This document shows, piece by piece, positions 8,549-17,544 of a stretch of DNA of 64,000 nucleotides. The notes below the pieces were generated by a model. That model was given only the letters and a program-made list of their open reading frames with translations, had not been told where the DNA came from and did not search any database. Source of the DNA: Gemmatimonadaceae bacterium (lineage in GTDB: Bacteria > Gemmatimonadota > Gemmatimonadetes > Gemmatimonadales > Gemmatimonadaceae); assembly GCA_020851035.1 (NCBI GenBank), contig JADZDM010000025.1, positions 186,001 through 250,000 of the forward strand, in the 5' to 3' direction. Made by a program: the position numbers and the translations under genes. The first letter of the stretch is position 1, and each line of letters starts with the position of its first letter.

Positions 8549-9949
8549 TCAGAAACTTCTCCCGGTCCGGTAATAGAGCGTCGGATTGATGCCCTTGGCC
8601 ACCAGTTCACCCATCAGCGGCACGGCCTGGTCCGGTGACTCGAATGCGCCGACGAAGATCGTGGCCTTGCCGTCGGCCTGCAGCAGCGGATACGCGGCGA
8701 TCTGGCGCTGGCCGTAGCCGTTGGCGACGTTCTGCGCCGCGGCGCGTGAGATCCCCGCCTCGAGCATCAGGGCGTACGGCGTGGAGATCACGCGACCGGC
8801 GCCCGCCGCGAGCTTGCCACTGGCGCGCAGCGCGGTGAGCAGCGAGTCCGCCTGCCGCGCGCGAGTGTACGCACCGGCCTGCATCTGGAAGAAGCGCCCA
8901 CGCTCGCCCCGGATGCGGACCATCGTGACGGTGCCGGCGGGGAGGGTGAGTCCGAGGTCGGCCCAGCGCGCGAGCGCCTGCGCCTCGTCGTTCGTCGCCA
9001 CGATCACCACGCCGTACGGCGCGGCGGCGGCCGAGTCCTGCGGGTTCTCGGCGCGCGCGATGGTGGTGGTGTCGGCCGGCGGCGCCGGGATGGCGGCTTC
9101 CTGCGGCAGTTGCGCCGCGATCGCCCCCTGGGCAGCGGCCGCCGCCTCCTCACGCGTCACGGGTGCCGACGCGCCCGCGCCACCCGACATCCCGGGACGG
9201 CCCGCGATGAACCAGCCGGCGATCAGGGCGATCACGACGCCGGCGGCGATCAGCAGCTTCTTCTGCATGCCGTTGTCGTTCGCCGGGTACGGCGTGATCG
9301 GCCGCTGCTCGTCGGTGACGTGCGCCGGCAGCACCACCGGCGCCGGCGGGGGCGCCGCCGCCGACTTCGTCGGGACGTGCACGGCCGTCGGCACGACGCT
9401 CGCCGGCGCATCGATGTGTGCGAGCACGGAGTTCCGCGGCACCGAGAGCACCGACGTGGCGTCGCCCACCAGCACGACGCCGTCGAGCATCAGCGCCAGC
9501 TCGCGCAAGCCGTCGGCATCACTCGGCGCGACGAGGATCAGCAGCGCACCCACCTCGCGGAATCCCGCGGCCAGCCGGCGCCAGCGCTCGTTGCGGAGGA
9601 TGTCGGGCGTCACCACCGGTTCCGTGCCGCTCGGCATCACGAACAGCATGCCGGCGTCGTCCACCTGCCGGGCGATCTTGTTCAGCGACACGCCATACAG
9701 GAAGCTGTCCACGATGCCGTGCGCGTCATCGCCGGTGACGAGGTTCTGGAGCGGCTCGACATCGCCGACGAGGTCACCGATCGCGACGCGACGCGTCTGC
9801 GACTGGATGCGACCGATCCCGATGGCCGCATGCGCCGCCGCCACCGGATCGATGCCGGTGACGAGCACCGCGTGCACCGAATCCACGGCCGGGGCCGCAT
9901 CGGTGCCCAGCATCTCCCAGTCGAGCCCAGCAGTGGTTCCAGCAGCCAT
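8549..9949 (-). CDS. Membrane SPOR-domain protein with degenerate CpsD/ParA-like domain
   Basis: The N-terminal ~180 residues look like a ParA/CpsD-type fold (HAVLVTGIDPVAAAHAAIGI, then RVAIGDLVGDVEPL), but the P-loop lysine/serine (GKT/S) is missing, so nucleotide hydrolysis is doubtful. A transmembrane helix follows (LLIAAGVVIALIAGWFIAG). The C-terminal ~150 residues include SPOR-like repeats (RFFQMQAGAYTRARQADSLL; ATIFVGAFESPDQAVPLM), a fold that binds denuded septal peptidoglycan. It overlaps the upstream SPOR lipoprotein gene by TGATG and abuts smc downstream. A role linking the division septum to chromosome segregation is an inference from this context only. Confidence 0.7.
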   Translation of the reverse strand: MAAGTTAGLDWEMLGTDAAPAVDSVHAVLVTGIDPVAAAHAAIGIGRIQSQTRRVAIGDLVGDVEPLQNLVTGDDAHGIVDSFLYGVSLNKIARQVDDAGMLFVMPSGTEPVVTPDILRNERWRRLAAGFREVGALLILVAPSDADGLRELALMLDGVVLVGDATSVLSVPRNSVLAHIDAPASVVPTAVHVPTKSAAAPPPAPVVLPAHVTDEQRPITPYPANDNGMQKKLLIAAGVVIALIAGWFIAGRPGMSGGAGASAPVTREEAAAAAQGAIAAQLPQEAAIPAPPADTTTIARAENPQDSAAAAPYGVVIVATNDEAQALARWADLGLTLPAGTVTMVRIRGERGRFFQMQAGAYTRARQADSLLTALRASGKLAAGAGRVISTPYALMLEAGISRAAAQNVANGYGQRQIAAYPLLQADGKATIFVGAFESPDQAVPLMGELVAKGINPTLYYRTGRSF

Positions 9950-11586
9950 CAGTTCGTTCCCCCTTCGAAGACCCAGTAGTCGCGTCCGGCAGCCTGACCG
10001 GCACGCTCGGCATCCGCGCGCGACCGGAAAGGACCAAGAATAACCCTGTAGAGCGGGATCCCGTTCGTTGACGTCGCGACGACGCGCGCCCGCTCACCGT
10101 TGGCTCGGATGGCGTTGGCCAGCTGCCTGGCCGGCTGCTCCGCCTTGAGGGCGGCAAACTGCACCAGGTAGCCGCCGCGCTCACCAGGCGTTTGTGGCGC
10201 TGCGGCCGGCGCGGGCACCGCCGTAGCGGGCTCAGGTGCAGGTCGGCTGCCCTTTCCCTGGCTGTCCGCCCGGGCGGCGAGGGCAGCCCGGCGAACGGAG
10301 TCGGCGCGCGAGACCCGCCGCGTGGCGGTGTCGCGCCGGGAAGTGAGCGTGTCACCGCGTCGCGAAGCGGACTCTGCCGAGACGCGCGCGGCACGTGCCA
10401 GGGAGTCGGCGGGTCTCGCGGACCGGGTGGTGTCGGCCAGGGCGGCCGTCGCGCGCGGGGGCGGATCGCCGGCGCGCCGCCGGAAGCCGTTCCACTGCAC
10501 GGCGGTCCAGATGTCCGCCGCGCCGCCGGCAATCACGTCCTGGGGCCGGAACTCACCGGCTGACAGCACGACCACGTCGTTGCCCCGCAGGGTGGCGAGG
10601 CGGCCGTCGGGAAAGACCATCGGGAGGTCACCTCGCCACGGCGAGGCGAAGCGTCCCAGGATCTCGTCGGTGGCGATGCCGACCACCAGCACCGAGTCGG
10701 CGCTCGGGCCGTGTCGCACCAGCAGGTACCGGCCGAGGGGATCCATGCGCAGCGCGCTGGCATTCGCCGGCACCTCGATCTTCGCGATCACCTCGTCGGT
10801 GTACTTGTTGATCACCTGCACGCGGGCCTCGTCGTCGTCGAGGCCGAGCACGTAGACGCGGTCACCGCTGGGCGACGACGCGGTGGCGACGATGGAATCG
10901 CCGATCGCGATGGTGCCGAGCGGCTCAAGGTCGCGTGCCCGCACGCTGCGGAGCCGGTCAGGGCCGTCGCTGAGGTAGTAGCGGTCACCGCCGGCGGCGG
11001 AGATGAGGCGCTCGGTGCCGGTGAAGACCGCGGTGTCGACCGCGGCGGCCGCCGGCGGGCGATAGCGGCTGAGGCGCGTCTCGCCGATGCGTTGTGCGAC
11101 GATCAGGACGCCGCCATCGCGCAGGGGCTGCAGCTGTGACGGCATCGCGTCGCTGCGTACCTGCCACGGCGTCGCGTCGCTGGCGGTGAGGCGGTAGACC
11201 GAGTCCTCGTGGGTGCCGAAGATGCCGGTGCCGTCGAGACTCGCGAGTTCACCGAGGGGGCGGGGAAAGGCGCGCTCGAGCTGCCCGCTGCCGAGCGTCA
11301 GCCGCCAGGCGACGCCGGCGCTGTCGGCGAGCGCCAGGGTGCCGGCATCGATGTTGAACGCCAGTGGCTGTATGTGCGCCGGCAGGGCGGCACGCGTGCG
11401 CCAGATCACGCTGTCGAGGCGCGGATAGAGATAGGCGCGGGCGGCGCCTCCCGCGGCCGGGACACGAAGGATGATGGCGTCCGGACCGGGCGACGCGGCG
11501 GTGGCGGAGGTCGCCCCGCGATCGTCGGCGCCGGAACAGGCGGCCAGAGCCAGCAGGAGGGCGAGCAAGGGAGTGCGCACCTGCAC
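9949..11586 (-). CDS. Lipoprotein with beta-propeller-like region and C-terminal SPOR domain
   Basis: The N-terminus (about LLALLLALAACSG) is a signal peptide with lipobox, so the protein is probably an outer-membrane or periplasmic lipoprotein. Residues ~30-370 contain repeated beta-strand segments of propeller type (for example SPSGDRVYVLGLDDDEARV). A low-complexity R/A/D/S/T-rich linker follows. The last ~75 residues form a SPOR domain (GYLVQFAALKAEQPARQLA ... YRVILGPFRSRADAERAG). The start is one of two GTG codons, 11584-11586 or 11578-11580. The stop overlaps the next SPOR gene start by one base, so the two SPOR proteins are translated together. Length 545 aa. Confidence 0.75.
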   Translation of the reverse strand: MQVRTPLLALLLALAACSGADDRGATSATAASPGPDAIILRVPAAGGAARAYLYPRLDSVIWRTRAALPAHIQPLAFNIDAGTLALADSAGVAWRLTLGSGQLERAFPRPLGELASLDGTGIFGTHEDSVYRLTASDATPWQVRSDAMPSQLQPLRDGGVLIVAQRIGETRLSRYRPPAAAAVDTAVFTGTERLISAAGGDRYYLSDGPDRLRSVRARDLEPLGTIAIGDSIVATASSPSGDRVYVLGLDDDEARVQVINKYTDEVIAKIEVPANASALRMDPLGRYLLVRHGPSADSVLVVGIATDEILGRFASPWRGDLPMVFPDGRLATLRGNDVVVLSAGEFRPQDVIAGGAADIWTAVQWNGFRRRAGDPPPRATAALADTTRSARPADSLARAARVSAESASRRGDTLTSRRDTATRRVSRADSVRRAALAARADSQGKGSRPAPEPATAVPAPAAAPQTPGERGGYLVQFAALKAEQPARQLANAIRANGERARVVATSTNGIPLYRVILGPFRSRADAERAGQAAGRDYWVFEGGTN

Positions 11587-11690
11587 AAGCTAGCCGTGAC
11601 ACCGCGGCCGGAAAACGGCTTGAAATGCGACGGGCGCCCGCAGATGCGGGCGCCCGTGCGTGCCGTGTGGTGGGTCGGCCGGTCCCGGCG

Positions 11691-14600
11691 TCAGTACGAC
11701 GAGCCGAGTGACCACTGCCAGAAGCCCTTCCGTTCGGGGCGGTCCAGCGGGATGGCATAGTCCCAGCGCAGGAGCGCGAAGTTGAACAGGTTCACCCGGA
11801 TGGAATAGCCGTAGCTGCGGAGCAGGAATCGCTGCGTGTTGGCGTCGTAGTTCGCGGGCCGGGAAATGGACGCCTTCTGCCCCGCACTGAACGCGATGCC
11901 GGCGTCGTAGAAGATCGCGCCGTCCACCGGCGGCAGCTGCACCGGCAGCACGCCGAGCTCGAACCGCCGCACCAGCGGGATGCGCAACTCGGCCGAGGCC
12001 ACCGCGGCGCGCGAGCCGAGGAGCTCCGTGTTGCTGCACCCCGACGAGGCGCCGATGGTCGGCTGGCAGCCGAAGTTCAGCGCGTTCACGCGATCGTAGC
12101 CGCGCAGCCACATCAAGCCGTTCGGGTTGCCGATGTAGTTCGGGAAGAACGTCTCGTCCTTGCCGGTGCGCACCGTGCTGGTGAGGCGCGTGGCGATGGT
12201 GACGAAGTTGAAGAGGATCGGGTCGTAGCGCCGGTAGTCGGCGAGGAACTCGTGCCACTGCCGGCTGCCGAAGGTCGGTTCGTAGGCGAACCGCATGCGG
12301 CGGCCCATCAGCGGCGCGGTGTAGCCGTTGAGCGTGTTGTCGGAGACGAACGCCGCCTTCGGCTGCAGGAACGTGAGGGAGCCGAGGTTCTGGTCGCCCA
12401 CGATCTGGAACTGCGTGCTCTCGCCGAAGCTGTTGAACTGCCGCGCCACGTCGAGGATCGACCGCCCGATGTTCTGCAGGCCGAGCCCGAGCTCGAAGCG
12501 CTTGAACCGGTTCTTCGGGAGCAGCGAGGTGAAGCCGGCGTCTCGCAACACGTAGCGCGCCAGCGACTGCGTCTCCTCGTAGATGCCCGGCGAGACCTGG
12601 ACGACGCTCTGCCCGTTGAAGAAGAAGTACGGGAACTGCGAGATGGCGGCGTTGTACTGCAGCTTCCCGCCGAGGTTCGTGTAGCCCGCGTAGACGATCG
12701 CGTCCTGCAGGCGCCCGTTCACCTGCGCCGTGAAGGCGAGCCGGTTGTTGCCGAGCAGGTCGCTGAGCACCACGGTGGTGCCGCCGAAGAGCCCGCGGCC
12801 GAAGTTGTCCTGCGCGTAGCCGATGCTCGGTCGCGCCACATAGTCCGCCTCGTAGCTGACCTTGTACTTCGCGTCGCGGAACCGCGTGGGATCCGGCAGC
12901 GCCAGGTCGGCGCTGTCGAGCATGTCGTCGACCGTGAACGCGGTCGAGTCACGCTCGCCGCGCGGCGGCAGCGAGTCGGAGGTGCGGTACCCCTCCGCTC
13001 CGCGATAGACCGAGCGGCTCCCGGTGGCGGCCAGGCGCTGGCCGGCCACGATGGTCGGCGTGGAGCCGGCCGGCTTGGGAATCGGGGCGGCGCCGGGCGT
13101 GCCGGGGGTCAGGCCGATCCCCGGCAGCTGTGCCCCCGGGCGACCGATCGCGGTGCCGGGGGTCGTGCCCGGAATCGTGCCCGGAATCGTGCCCGGCTGG
13201 CCGGCCACGCCAGGCGTCATGCCGGGCGTCGTCGGCGCGCTCGGCACCGCCGTGATGGTGATCCCGTTCCCCGAGACGCTGCCGGCGGACGCGATCACCG
13301 CCGGCGCCGCCGTGGCGGGACGGTACGGCTCGTTCTTCAGCGCGCGCGGGTTGTCCACCGTCCACACCGTGTAGTCGCCCTTCTTCTCGAAGTGCACGAA
13401 GGCGAGGCGGTCGGCCGTGCGTGCCCAGGTCAGGGCAGGGCTGAACTCCGTGATGCCGGAGACGCCGCCGGCGACGTTCGTGAGCTGGTAGTGCTCGCGG
13501 TTCCCGAAGTCGTAGAGGAAGACGTTCGGGACGCCGTTGCGGTCGGTGATGTAGGCGATGCTCCGGCTGTCGGGCGCCCACTGCGGGTTGATGTTCAGGC
13601 CCGGCTGGTTGGGCAGCACGGTGACGTTGCCCGTCGCCATGTCGTACAGGCTGATCTTCCACCGGCTGAAGCGGAGCAGGTCGAAGTCGGTCTCGGCGCC
13701 GCGGTCACTCGCGAACGCGATGGTCCGGCCGTCGGGCGACACGTTCGGCATGAAGTCGCCGTAGCGGTCGTTCGTGAGCATGCGGAACCCGGTGCCGTCG
13801 ACGGCGACGATCGCCAGGTCGGTGATGCCGCCCTTGTTGGAGCTGAAGACGATGTGCGAGCCGTCCGGCGTGAACACCGGGCTCAGCACCCCGTCCACCG
13901 GGAGGTCGATGCGGCGCGTGTCACCGCCGCGCGTGCGTGTGAGGTAGAGCACGTCCTTGCCGTTCCGCTGGCCGACGTACGCCACCTGGCTGCCATCGGG
14001 CGAGAAGGCGCTCTGGCTGTAGAGCAGTCGCAGCTCTTCCGCATTCGGATTGGTGGTGCTCTTCACCAGGCGGCGGATCCGCTTGCCGGTGCGCGCATCG
14101 GCCAGCCAGAGGTCGATGAACACCTCGCCGCGCAGGTAGTTGCCGTTGGAGAGGAACACCACCTTCGAGCCGTCGTCCGAGAGGGTCGGCGCGAGGAAGA
14201 TGTTGCCGCCGCTCTTCTTCGGGTTGAGCAGGTTCTCGGCGAAGCGGCGCGGCCGGTCGAGGTTCACGACCGTCGGCAGGAACTGCTTCTGCAGCGCGTC
14301 CTTCCAGTCGTCGCCGAGTTCCTCGAGCGAGAGCCCGAGTTCGCGCTTGAACGCGCGCTCCACGCCGACATTGGGCAGCGCCTCGAGGATCTGCCCGATG
14401 ACCTGGTCACCCCAGCGCTCGCCGATGTAGCGCATCAGCGACTCCCCGAAGCGGTAGGGGAACCACTGGTCCGGGTACATCGTCATCTGCTCGATGGTCG
14501 GGATGTCGCCGTTCATGGCGGCATCCCGGAGCCACATGTCGGTGAACTTGTGGTCGGTGCCGAGCGACAGGTACTCGGCCATCCCTTCCATCATCCACAG

Positions 14601-15098
14601 CGGCGGGTTCACCGCCTGCAGGGCCTGCAGGTTCGCGCCGGCGCGGCCGCGCGAGAACACGTCGTACTGGAACTGGTGCACCATCTCGTGCGTGAGCACG
14701 TGCTCGAAGGTGCGGAAGTCACCCGTGAGCGGCAGCACGTTGCGCTGGCGCTGGGCATCGGTCACGCCGCCGGTGCCCTCGCCCAGGTCACCGAAGATGT
14801 TGTTCTGGGCGAAGTCGGTGCGGCTGGCGAAGATCACGATCGGCTTGCGCTCGCGGAACTGGTGCCCGAGGATGCGCGACAGCCGGGCGTAGGAGCGCTC
14901 GGCCATCCGGGCCGCGTCCTCCACCGCCGCCTTCTCTTCCTTGTAGTAGTGCACGCGGAAGTGCTCGGTCTCGAGCACGCGCCAGTCGAACCGGTTGTAC
15001 TGCACCTGGTTCTTGCCGAAATACCCCTGGGCGCCAGCCGACGACGCCAGGGCCAGTGTCGTGGTGATCGCCACGACCAGATTCCGCCGCATCCCCAT
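11691..15098 (-). CDS. Giant protease-like/TolB-propeller/outer-membrane barrel protein
   Basis: Exported 1135-aa protein. ATG at 15096-15098 is chosen because a signal peptide follows (MGMRRNLVVAITTTLALASSAGA); the ORF opens further upstream without better signals. Domains in order: an MA-type gluzincin-like peptidase region with HEMVHQF (an HExxH-type zinc motif); a TolB-like beta-propeller of PD40 repeats (SPDGSQVAYVG, TPDGSHIVFSS, SPDGRTIAFAS); a P/G/T-rich linker with repeated PGTIPG units; and a C-terminal BamA/TamA-like barrel ending SLGSSY. The terminal aromatic residue is typical of outer-membrane barrels. The metal motif suggests proteolysis at the surface or periplasm, but no substrate can be inferred. 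Confidence 0.75.
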   Translation of the reverse strand: MGMRRNLVVAITTTLALASSAGAQGYFGKNQVQYNRFDWRVLETEHFRVHYYKEEKAAVEDAARMAERSYARLSRILGHQFRERKPIVIFASRTDFAQNNIFGDLGEGTGGVTDAQRQRNVLPLTGDFRTFEHVLTHEMVHQFQYDVFSRGRAGANLQALQAVNPPLWMMEGMAEYLSLGTDHKFTDMWLRDAAMNGDIPTIEQMTMYPDQWFPYRFGESLMRYIGERWGDQVIGQILEALPNVGVERAFKRELGLSLEELGDDWKDALQKQFLPTVVNLDRPRRFAENLLNPKKSGGNIFLAPTLSDDGSKVVFLSNGNYLRGEVFIDLWLADARTGKRIRRLVKSTTNPNAEELRLLYSQSAFSPDGSQVAYVGQRNGKDVLYLTRTRGGDTRRIDLPVDGVLSPVFTPDGSHIVFSSNKGGITDLAIVAVDGTGFRMLTNDRYGDFMPNVSPDGRTIAFASDRGAETDFDLLRFSRWKISLYDMATGNVTVLPNQPGLNINPQWAPDSRSIAYITDRNGVPNVFLYDFGNREHYQLTNVAGGVSGITEFSPALTWARTADRLAFVHFEKKGDYTVWTVDNPRALKNEPYRPATAAPAVIASAGSVSGNGITITAVPSAPTTPGMTPGVAGQPGTIPGTIPGTTPGTAIGRPGAQLPGIGLTPGTPGAAPIPKPAGSTPTIVAGQRLAATGSRSVYRGAEGYRTSDSLPPRGERDSTAFTVDDMLDSADLALPDPTRFRDAKYKVSYEADYVARPSIGYAQDNFGRGLFGGTTVVLSDLLGNNRLAFTAQVNGRLQDAIVYAGYTNLGGKLQYNAAISQFPYFFFNGQSVVQVSPGIYEETQSLARYVLRDAGFTSLLPKNRFKRFELGLGLQNIGRSILDVARQFNSFGESTQFQIVGDQNLGSLTFLQPKAAFVSDNTLNGYTAPLMGRRMRFAYEPTFGSRQWHEFLADYRRYDPILFNFVTIATRLTSTVRTGKDETFFPNYIGNPNGLMWLRGYDRVNALNFGCQPTIGASSGCSNTELLGSRAAVASAELRIPLVRRFELGVLPVQLPPVDGAIFYDAGIAFSAGQKASISRPANYDANTQRFLLRSYGYSIRVNLFNFALLRWDYAIPLDRPERKGFWQWSLGSSY

Positions 15099-15144
15099 TC
15101 CCAGTCCTCCCGGACCCCTTGCGACTCGTTGACTCAGCGCCGAC

Positions 15145-15525
15145 TCACTCGAACGCGACCCGTTCCGCATCACTCCACAACCGCTCGAGCTGGTAGAAGT
15201 TCCGCAGCGTGGGGTGGAAGACGTGGATGACCACGTCGGTGTAGTCGAGCAGGGCCCAGCGCCCCTGCTCGACCCCCTCCGCGTGGGTCACGCGCTCGCC
15301 GCCCTCGCGCAGCGTGCGCACCACGTGGTCCGCCATGCTCCGTACGTGCGTATCCGACGTGCCGGATGCAATCACGAAGAAATCCGTCATGTCGGTGAGG
15401 CCGGCCAGGGAGAGCACCTGGATATCCGTCCCCTTGAAGTCGTTCATCAGCCGGGCTGCGCGGATCGCCAGGGCCTTCGCCTCCGCCTTGGTTGCCGCGC
15501 GGGTCGTGCGAGTCAATGCAGTCAT
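15145..15525 (-). CDS. rsfS: Ribosomal silencing factor RsfS
   Basis: RsfS (Iojap/YbeB family) binds ribosomal protein L14 and blocks subunit joining under nutrient limitation. The 126-aa product has family signatures DIQVLSLAGLTDMTDFFVIASG, of which DMTDFFVIASG is diagnostic, and EGVEQGRWALLDYTDVVIHVF. The open frame runs far upstream to 15843, but ATG at 15523-15525 matches the conserved N-terminal length; no strong ribosome-binding site precedes it. It ends 46 bp before the giant barrel gene. Confidence 0.94.
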   Translation of the reverse strand: MTALTRTTRAATKAEAKALAIRAARLMNDFKGTDIQVLSLAGLTDMTDFFVIASGTSDTHVRSMADHVVRTLREGGERVTHAEGVEQGRWALLDYTDVVIHVFHPTLRNFYQLERLWSDAERVAFE

Positions 15526-15580
15526 CGAAGAAAGGAACGGCGGGCCGGGGCCCGCCTCTTGGCACAGGGACCCGTCACCG

Positions 15581-15611
15581 GAAGCGACGGGAGCGACGGG
15601 AGCGACCGGAG
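15581..15611. repeat. Short 9-nt tandem repeat upstream of rsfS
   Basis: Three units of 9 nt (GAAGCGACG, GGAGCGACG, GGAGCGACC) run from 15581 to 15607, followed by a partial unit. They lie in the ~300-bp gene-free stretch between rplI and rsfS. No inverted partner was found nearby, unlike the larger 9-nt-periodic elements. Apart from this and the hairpin at 15735-15780 I see nothing in 15526-15824. Confidence 0.6.
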
Positions 15612-15734
15612 ATAGGTTAACCCGTCGCACCCTGAACCACACACTGGACCGGCGGGCCGGCACCGACATCGCGCTTACCATCCGGCCGATCGGTCCCGTC
15701 ACATCCGGCGTCCACCACACGGCCGGACACGCGA

Positions 15735-15780
15735 CACGGGGCGCCCCCCCCATCCGGCCTGGAAGAGGAGACGCCCCGTG
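15735..15780 (-). terminator. Hairpin after rplI
   Basis: CACGGGGCG (15735-15743) is the perfect reverse complement of CGCCCCGTG (15772-15780). It lies 45 nt beyond the rplI stop codon on the minus strand. There is no U-tract, so it is a candidate terminator or processing hairpin rather than a classical intrinsic terminator. Confidence 0.4.
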
Positions 15781-15824
15781 CCTGCCATCGATTCCCGGTC
15801 GGCAAGCCGGCCGGGCCGCCCGGC

Positions 15825-16268
15825 TCAACCCTTGATGACCCACACCTTCACTTCGGGCTTCACGTCGGCGTGCAGCTTGATGGCGACCTTGTAGACGCCG
15901 AGCGCCTTGATGGGCTCGTGCAGGTCCACGTGGCGCTTCTCCACGTTCAGGCCCTGGGCCTTCAGCTGCTCGGCGATGTCGCCGGCCGTGACCGACCCGA
16001 ACAGCTTGCCTTCCTCGCCCACGCGGGCGGCGAAGGTGATGGAGAGGTCGGCGTAGGCCTTGGCCAGCTCCTGGGCGGCCTCGACGCGGGCCGTCTCGGC
16101 GGCCACCAGCTTCGCCTTCTCCATCGAAATCCGCTTCTTGTTGCCGTCGGTGGCCGGGAGGGCCATGCCGCGGGGCAGCAGGAAGTTGCGGGCATACCCC
16201 GAGGAGACCTTCACCAGGTCCCCCGCATGACCGAGGCTGTCCACCGCTTGCCGAAGAATCACTTCCAT
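15825..16268 (-). CDS. rplI: 50S ribosomal protein L9
   Basis: L9 binds 23S rRNA through its N-terminal domain and projects from the large subunit. The 147-aa sequence begins MEVILRQAVDSLGHAGDLVKV and has the conserved GYARNFLLPRGMA, then a long connecting helix and the C-terminal domain (LFGSVTAGDIAEQL). The start ATG at 16266-16268 is preceded by a good GGAGG ribosome-binding site. It is the last gene of the rpsF-rpsR-DUF2232-rplI operon, an arrangement conserved in many phyla. Confidence 0.98.
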   Translation of the reverse strand: MEVILRQAVDSLGHAGDLVKVSSGYARNFLLPRGMALPATDGNKKRISMEKAKLVAAETARVEAAQELAKAYADLSITFAARVGEEGKLFGSVTAGDIAEQLKAQGLNVEKRHVDLHEPIKALGVYKVAIKLHADVKPEVKVWVIKG

Positions 16269-16286
16269 CAGATCACCCTCCTCGAA

Positions 16287-17309
16287 TCAGGAAACCGCTG
16301 GCCGGATCCGGCGTCGCCAGTCGGCCCAAGTATCACCCAGTCCCACCAAACCGAGTGCGATCGCGGCCCCGTCGCGCAGCAGCAGCAGCAATGCCACCCC
16401 GACGAGCAGGCCGAGCAGCGAACGCCCCGGACGAAGAAACCACGCCAGCACGGCGGCGCCACGCAGGGCGTAGAGCGCACCGAAGAACACGAGCAGGTTG
16501 ATGCCGAGTGGACGCAGCGCCTCGAGCGCCGGCAGCAGCGCCACCACCAGCCCCACGATCACGGACCAGATCCAGTGATCGTTGAACCGGAAATCCCGCA
16601 GCCGACCGATCCCCTCGCCCAGCCGCGTGCGGCTGAAGCGATGGAAGAGCGCCCACGCGATCGCCATCCCGACCAGCGTCTGGAGTGCCAGCAGGGCCGG
16701 CAGCACCAGTCGCGCCATCTGCGGCAACCCGGCCAGGCTCGTCTCGAACGCATCGAGCACCGCCACGGTCGCGCTGTCCGGCCGGCTGGCGTTCTCCCGC
16801 TCCATCCCGGTGCGGAAGAGCCGCCAGTTGTCCACCTCCGTCTTGCCCCGCACCTCGAGGGTGGACGTGACCGTCCGCTCGAAGCTGGCCGGGCCCGACG
16901 GTGTCGATGCCACCAGCACGGCCGAGAGCAGCAGCGCCGAGAGCACCGCCACCACGCCACGCACCAGGAAATGCCGTGACCGCGCTGCGAGCAGCGTGAT
17001 CCCGAGGCAGCCGGCCGCCAGCACCGTCCACCCCGTCGTGAGCATCTCGCTGCTGACCCCACCACGCAGCGCCACCCACACGACATACGTCGCCCCCGCC
17101 ACCGTCGCGATCGCCAGCGGCAGGCTGCCCCCGCGCCACCACCCCACCAACGCACACGCGGCGAGGGCAGGCAACAGCACCGACAGGGCGGATTGCACCG
17201 GCAGCAGCGTGTGTGCGATGGGCAGGTTCGCGGCGACCAGGTACCCGATCACCGCCAGCCCCAGCCACCACCAGCCACGTCGCGGCGCCGGCGTGGTGGC
17301 GTCCGTCAT
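16287..17309 (-). CDS. DUF2232 (YybS-like) membrane protein
   Basis: Integral membrane protein of 340 aa with about eight hydrophobic segments (for example WWWLGLAVIGYLVAANL, LPLAIATVAGATYVVWVAL, LLGLLVGVALLLLL). ATG at 17307-17309 is chosen; the frame runs further upstream through rpsR, where it is only a shadow. Its position between rpsR and rplI, and its size and topology, match the DUF2232/YybS family commonly encoded in this operon. The function of that family is not established. Confidence 0.75.
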   Translation of the reverse strand: MTDATTPAPRRGWWWLGLAVIGYLVAANLPIAHTLLPVQSALSVLLPALAACALVGWWRGGSLPLAIATVAGATYVVWVALRGGVSSEMLTTGWTVLAAGCLGITLLAARSRHFLVRGVVAVLSALLLSAVLVASTPSGPASFERTVTSTLEVRGKTEVDNWRLFRTGMERENASRPDSATVAVLDAFETSLAGLPQMARLVLPALLALQTLVGMAIAWALFHRFSRTRLGEGIGRLRDFRFNDHWIWSVIVGLVVALLPALEALRPLGINLLVFFGALYALRGAAVLAWFLRPGRSLLGLLVGVALLLLLRDGAAIALGLVGLGDTWADWRRRIRPAVS

Positions 17310-17316
17310 CGTCCCG

Positions 17317-17541
17317 TCAGGCCTTGCTCGAGCGGGTGTACGGCAGCAGCGCGAGGTAGCGCGCCTTCTTGATCGCCGACGCCAGCTGGCGCTGGTGACG
17401 GGCGTCCACACCGCTCAACCGGCTCGGCAGGATCTTGCCGTTCTCGGTGATGAAGCGGCTGAGGAAGCGCTCGTCCTTGTAATCCACGAAACGGATGCCT
17501 GCCTCGTTGACCGGGCTGGGCTTCTTGTTGCGGCGGGCCAT
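17317..17541 (-). CDS. rpsR: 30S ribosomal protein S18
   Basis: Small-subunit platform protein that contacts S6. The 74-aa sequence has the hallmark [19 protein letters not shown], of which [11 protein letters not shown] is diagnostic, followed by [18 protein letters not shown]. The start ATG at 17539-17541 is three bases from the end of rpsF. The usual N-terminal cysteines of zinc-type S18 are absent, so this is the zinc-independent form. Confidence 0.98.
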   Translation of the reverse strand: MARRNKKPSPVNEAGIRFVDYKDERFLSRFITENGKILPSRLSGVDARHQRQLASAIKKARYLALLPYTRSSKA

Positions 17542-17544
17542 GGG

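Noticed and set aside
12252-15230. 992-aa open frame on the plus strand
   Set aside because: It lies opposite the giant barrel protein gene, which has clear domains and a signal peptide.
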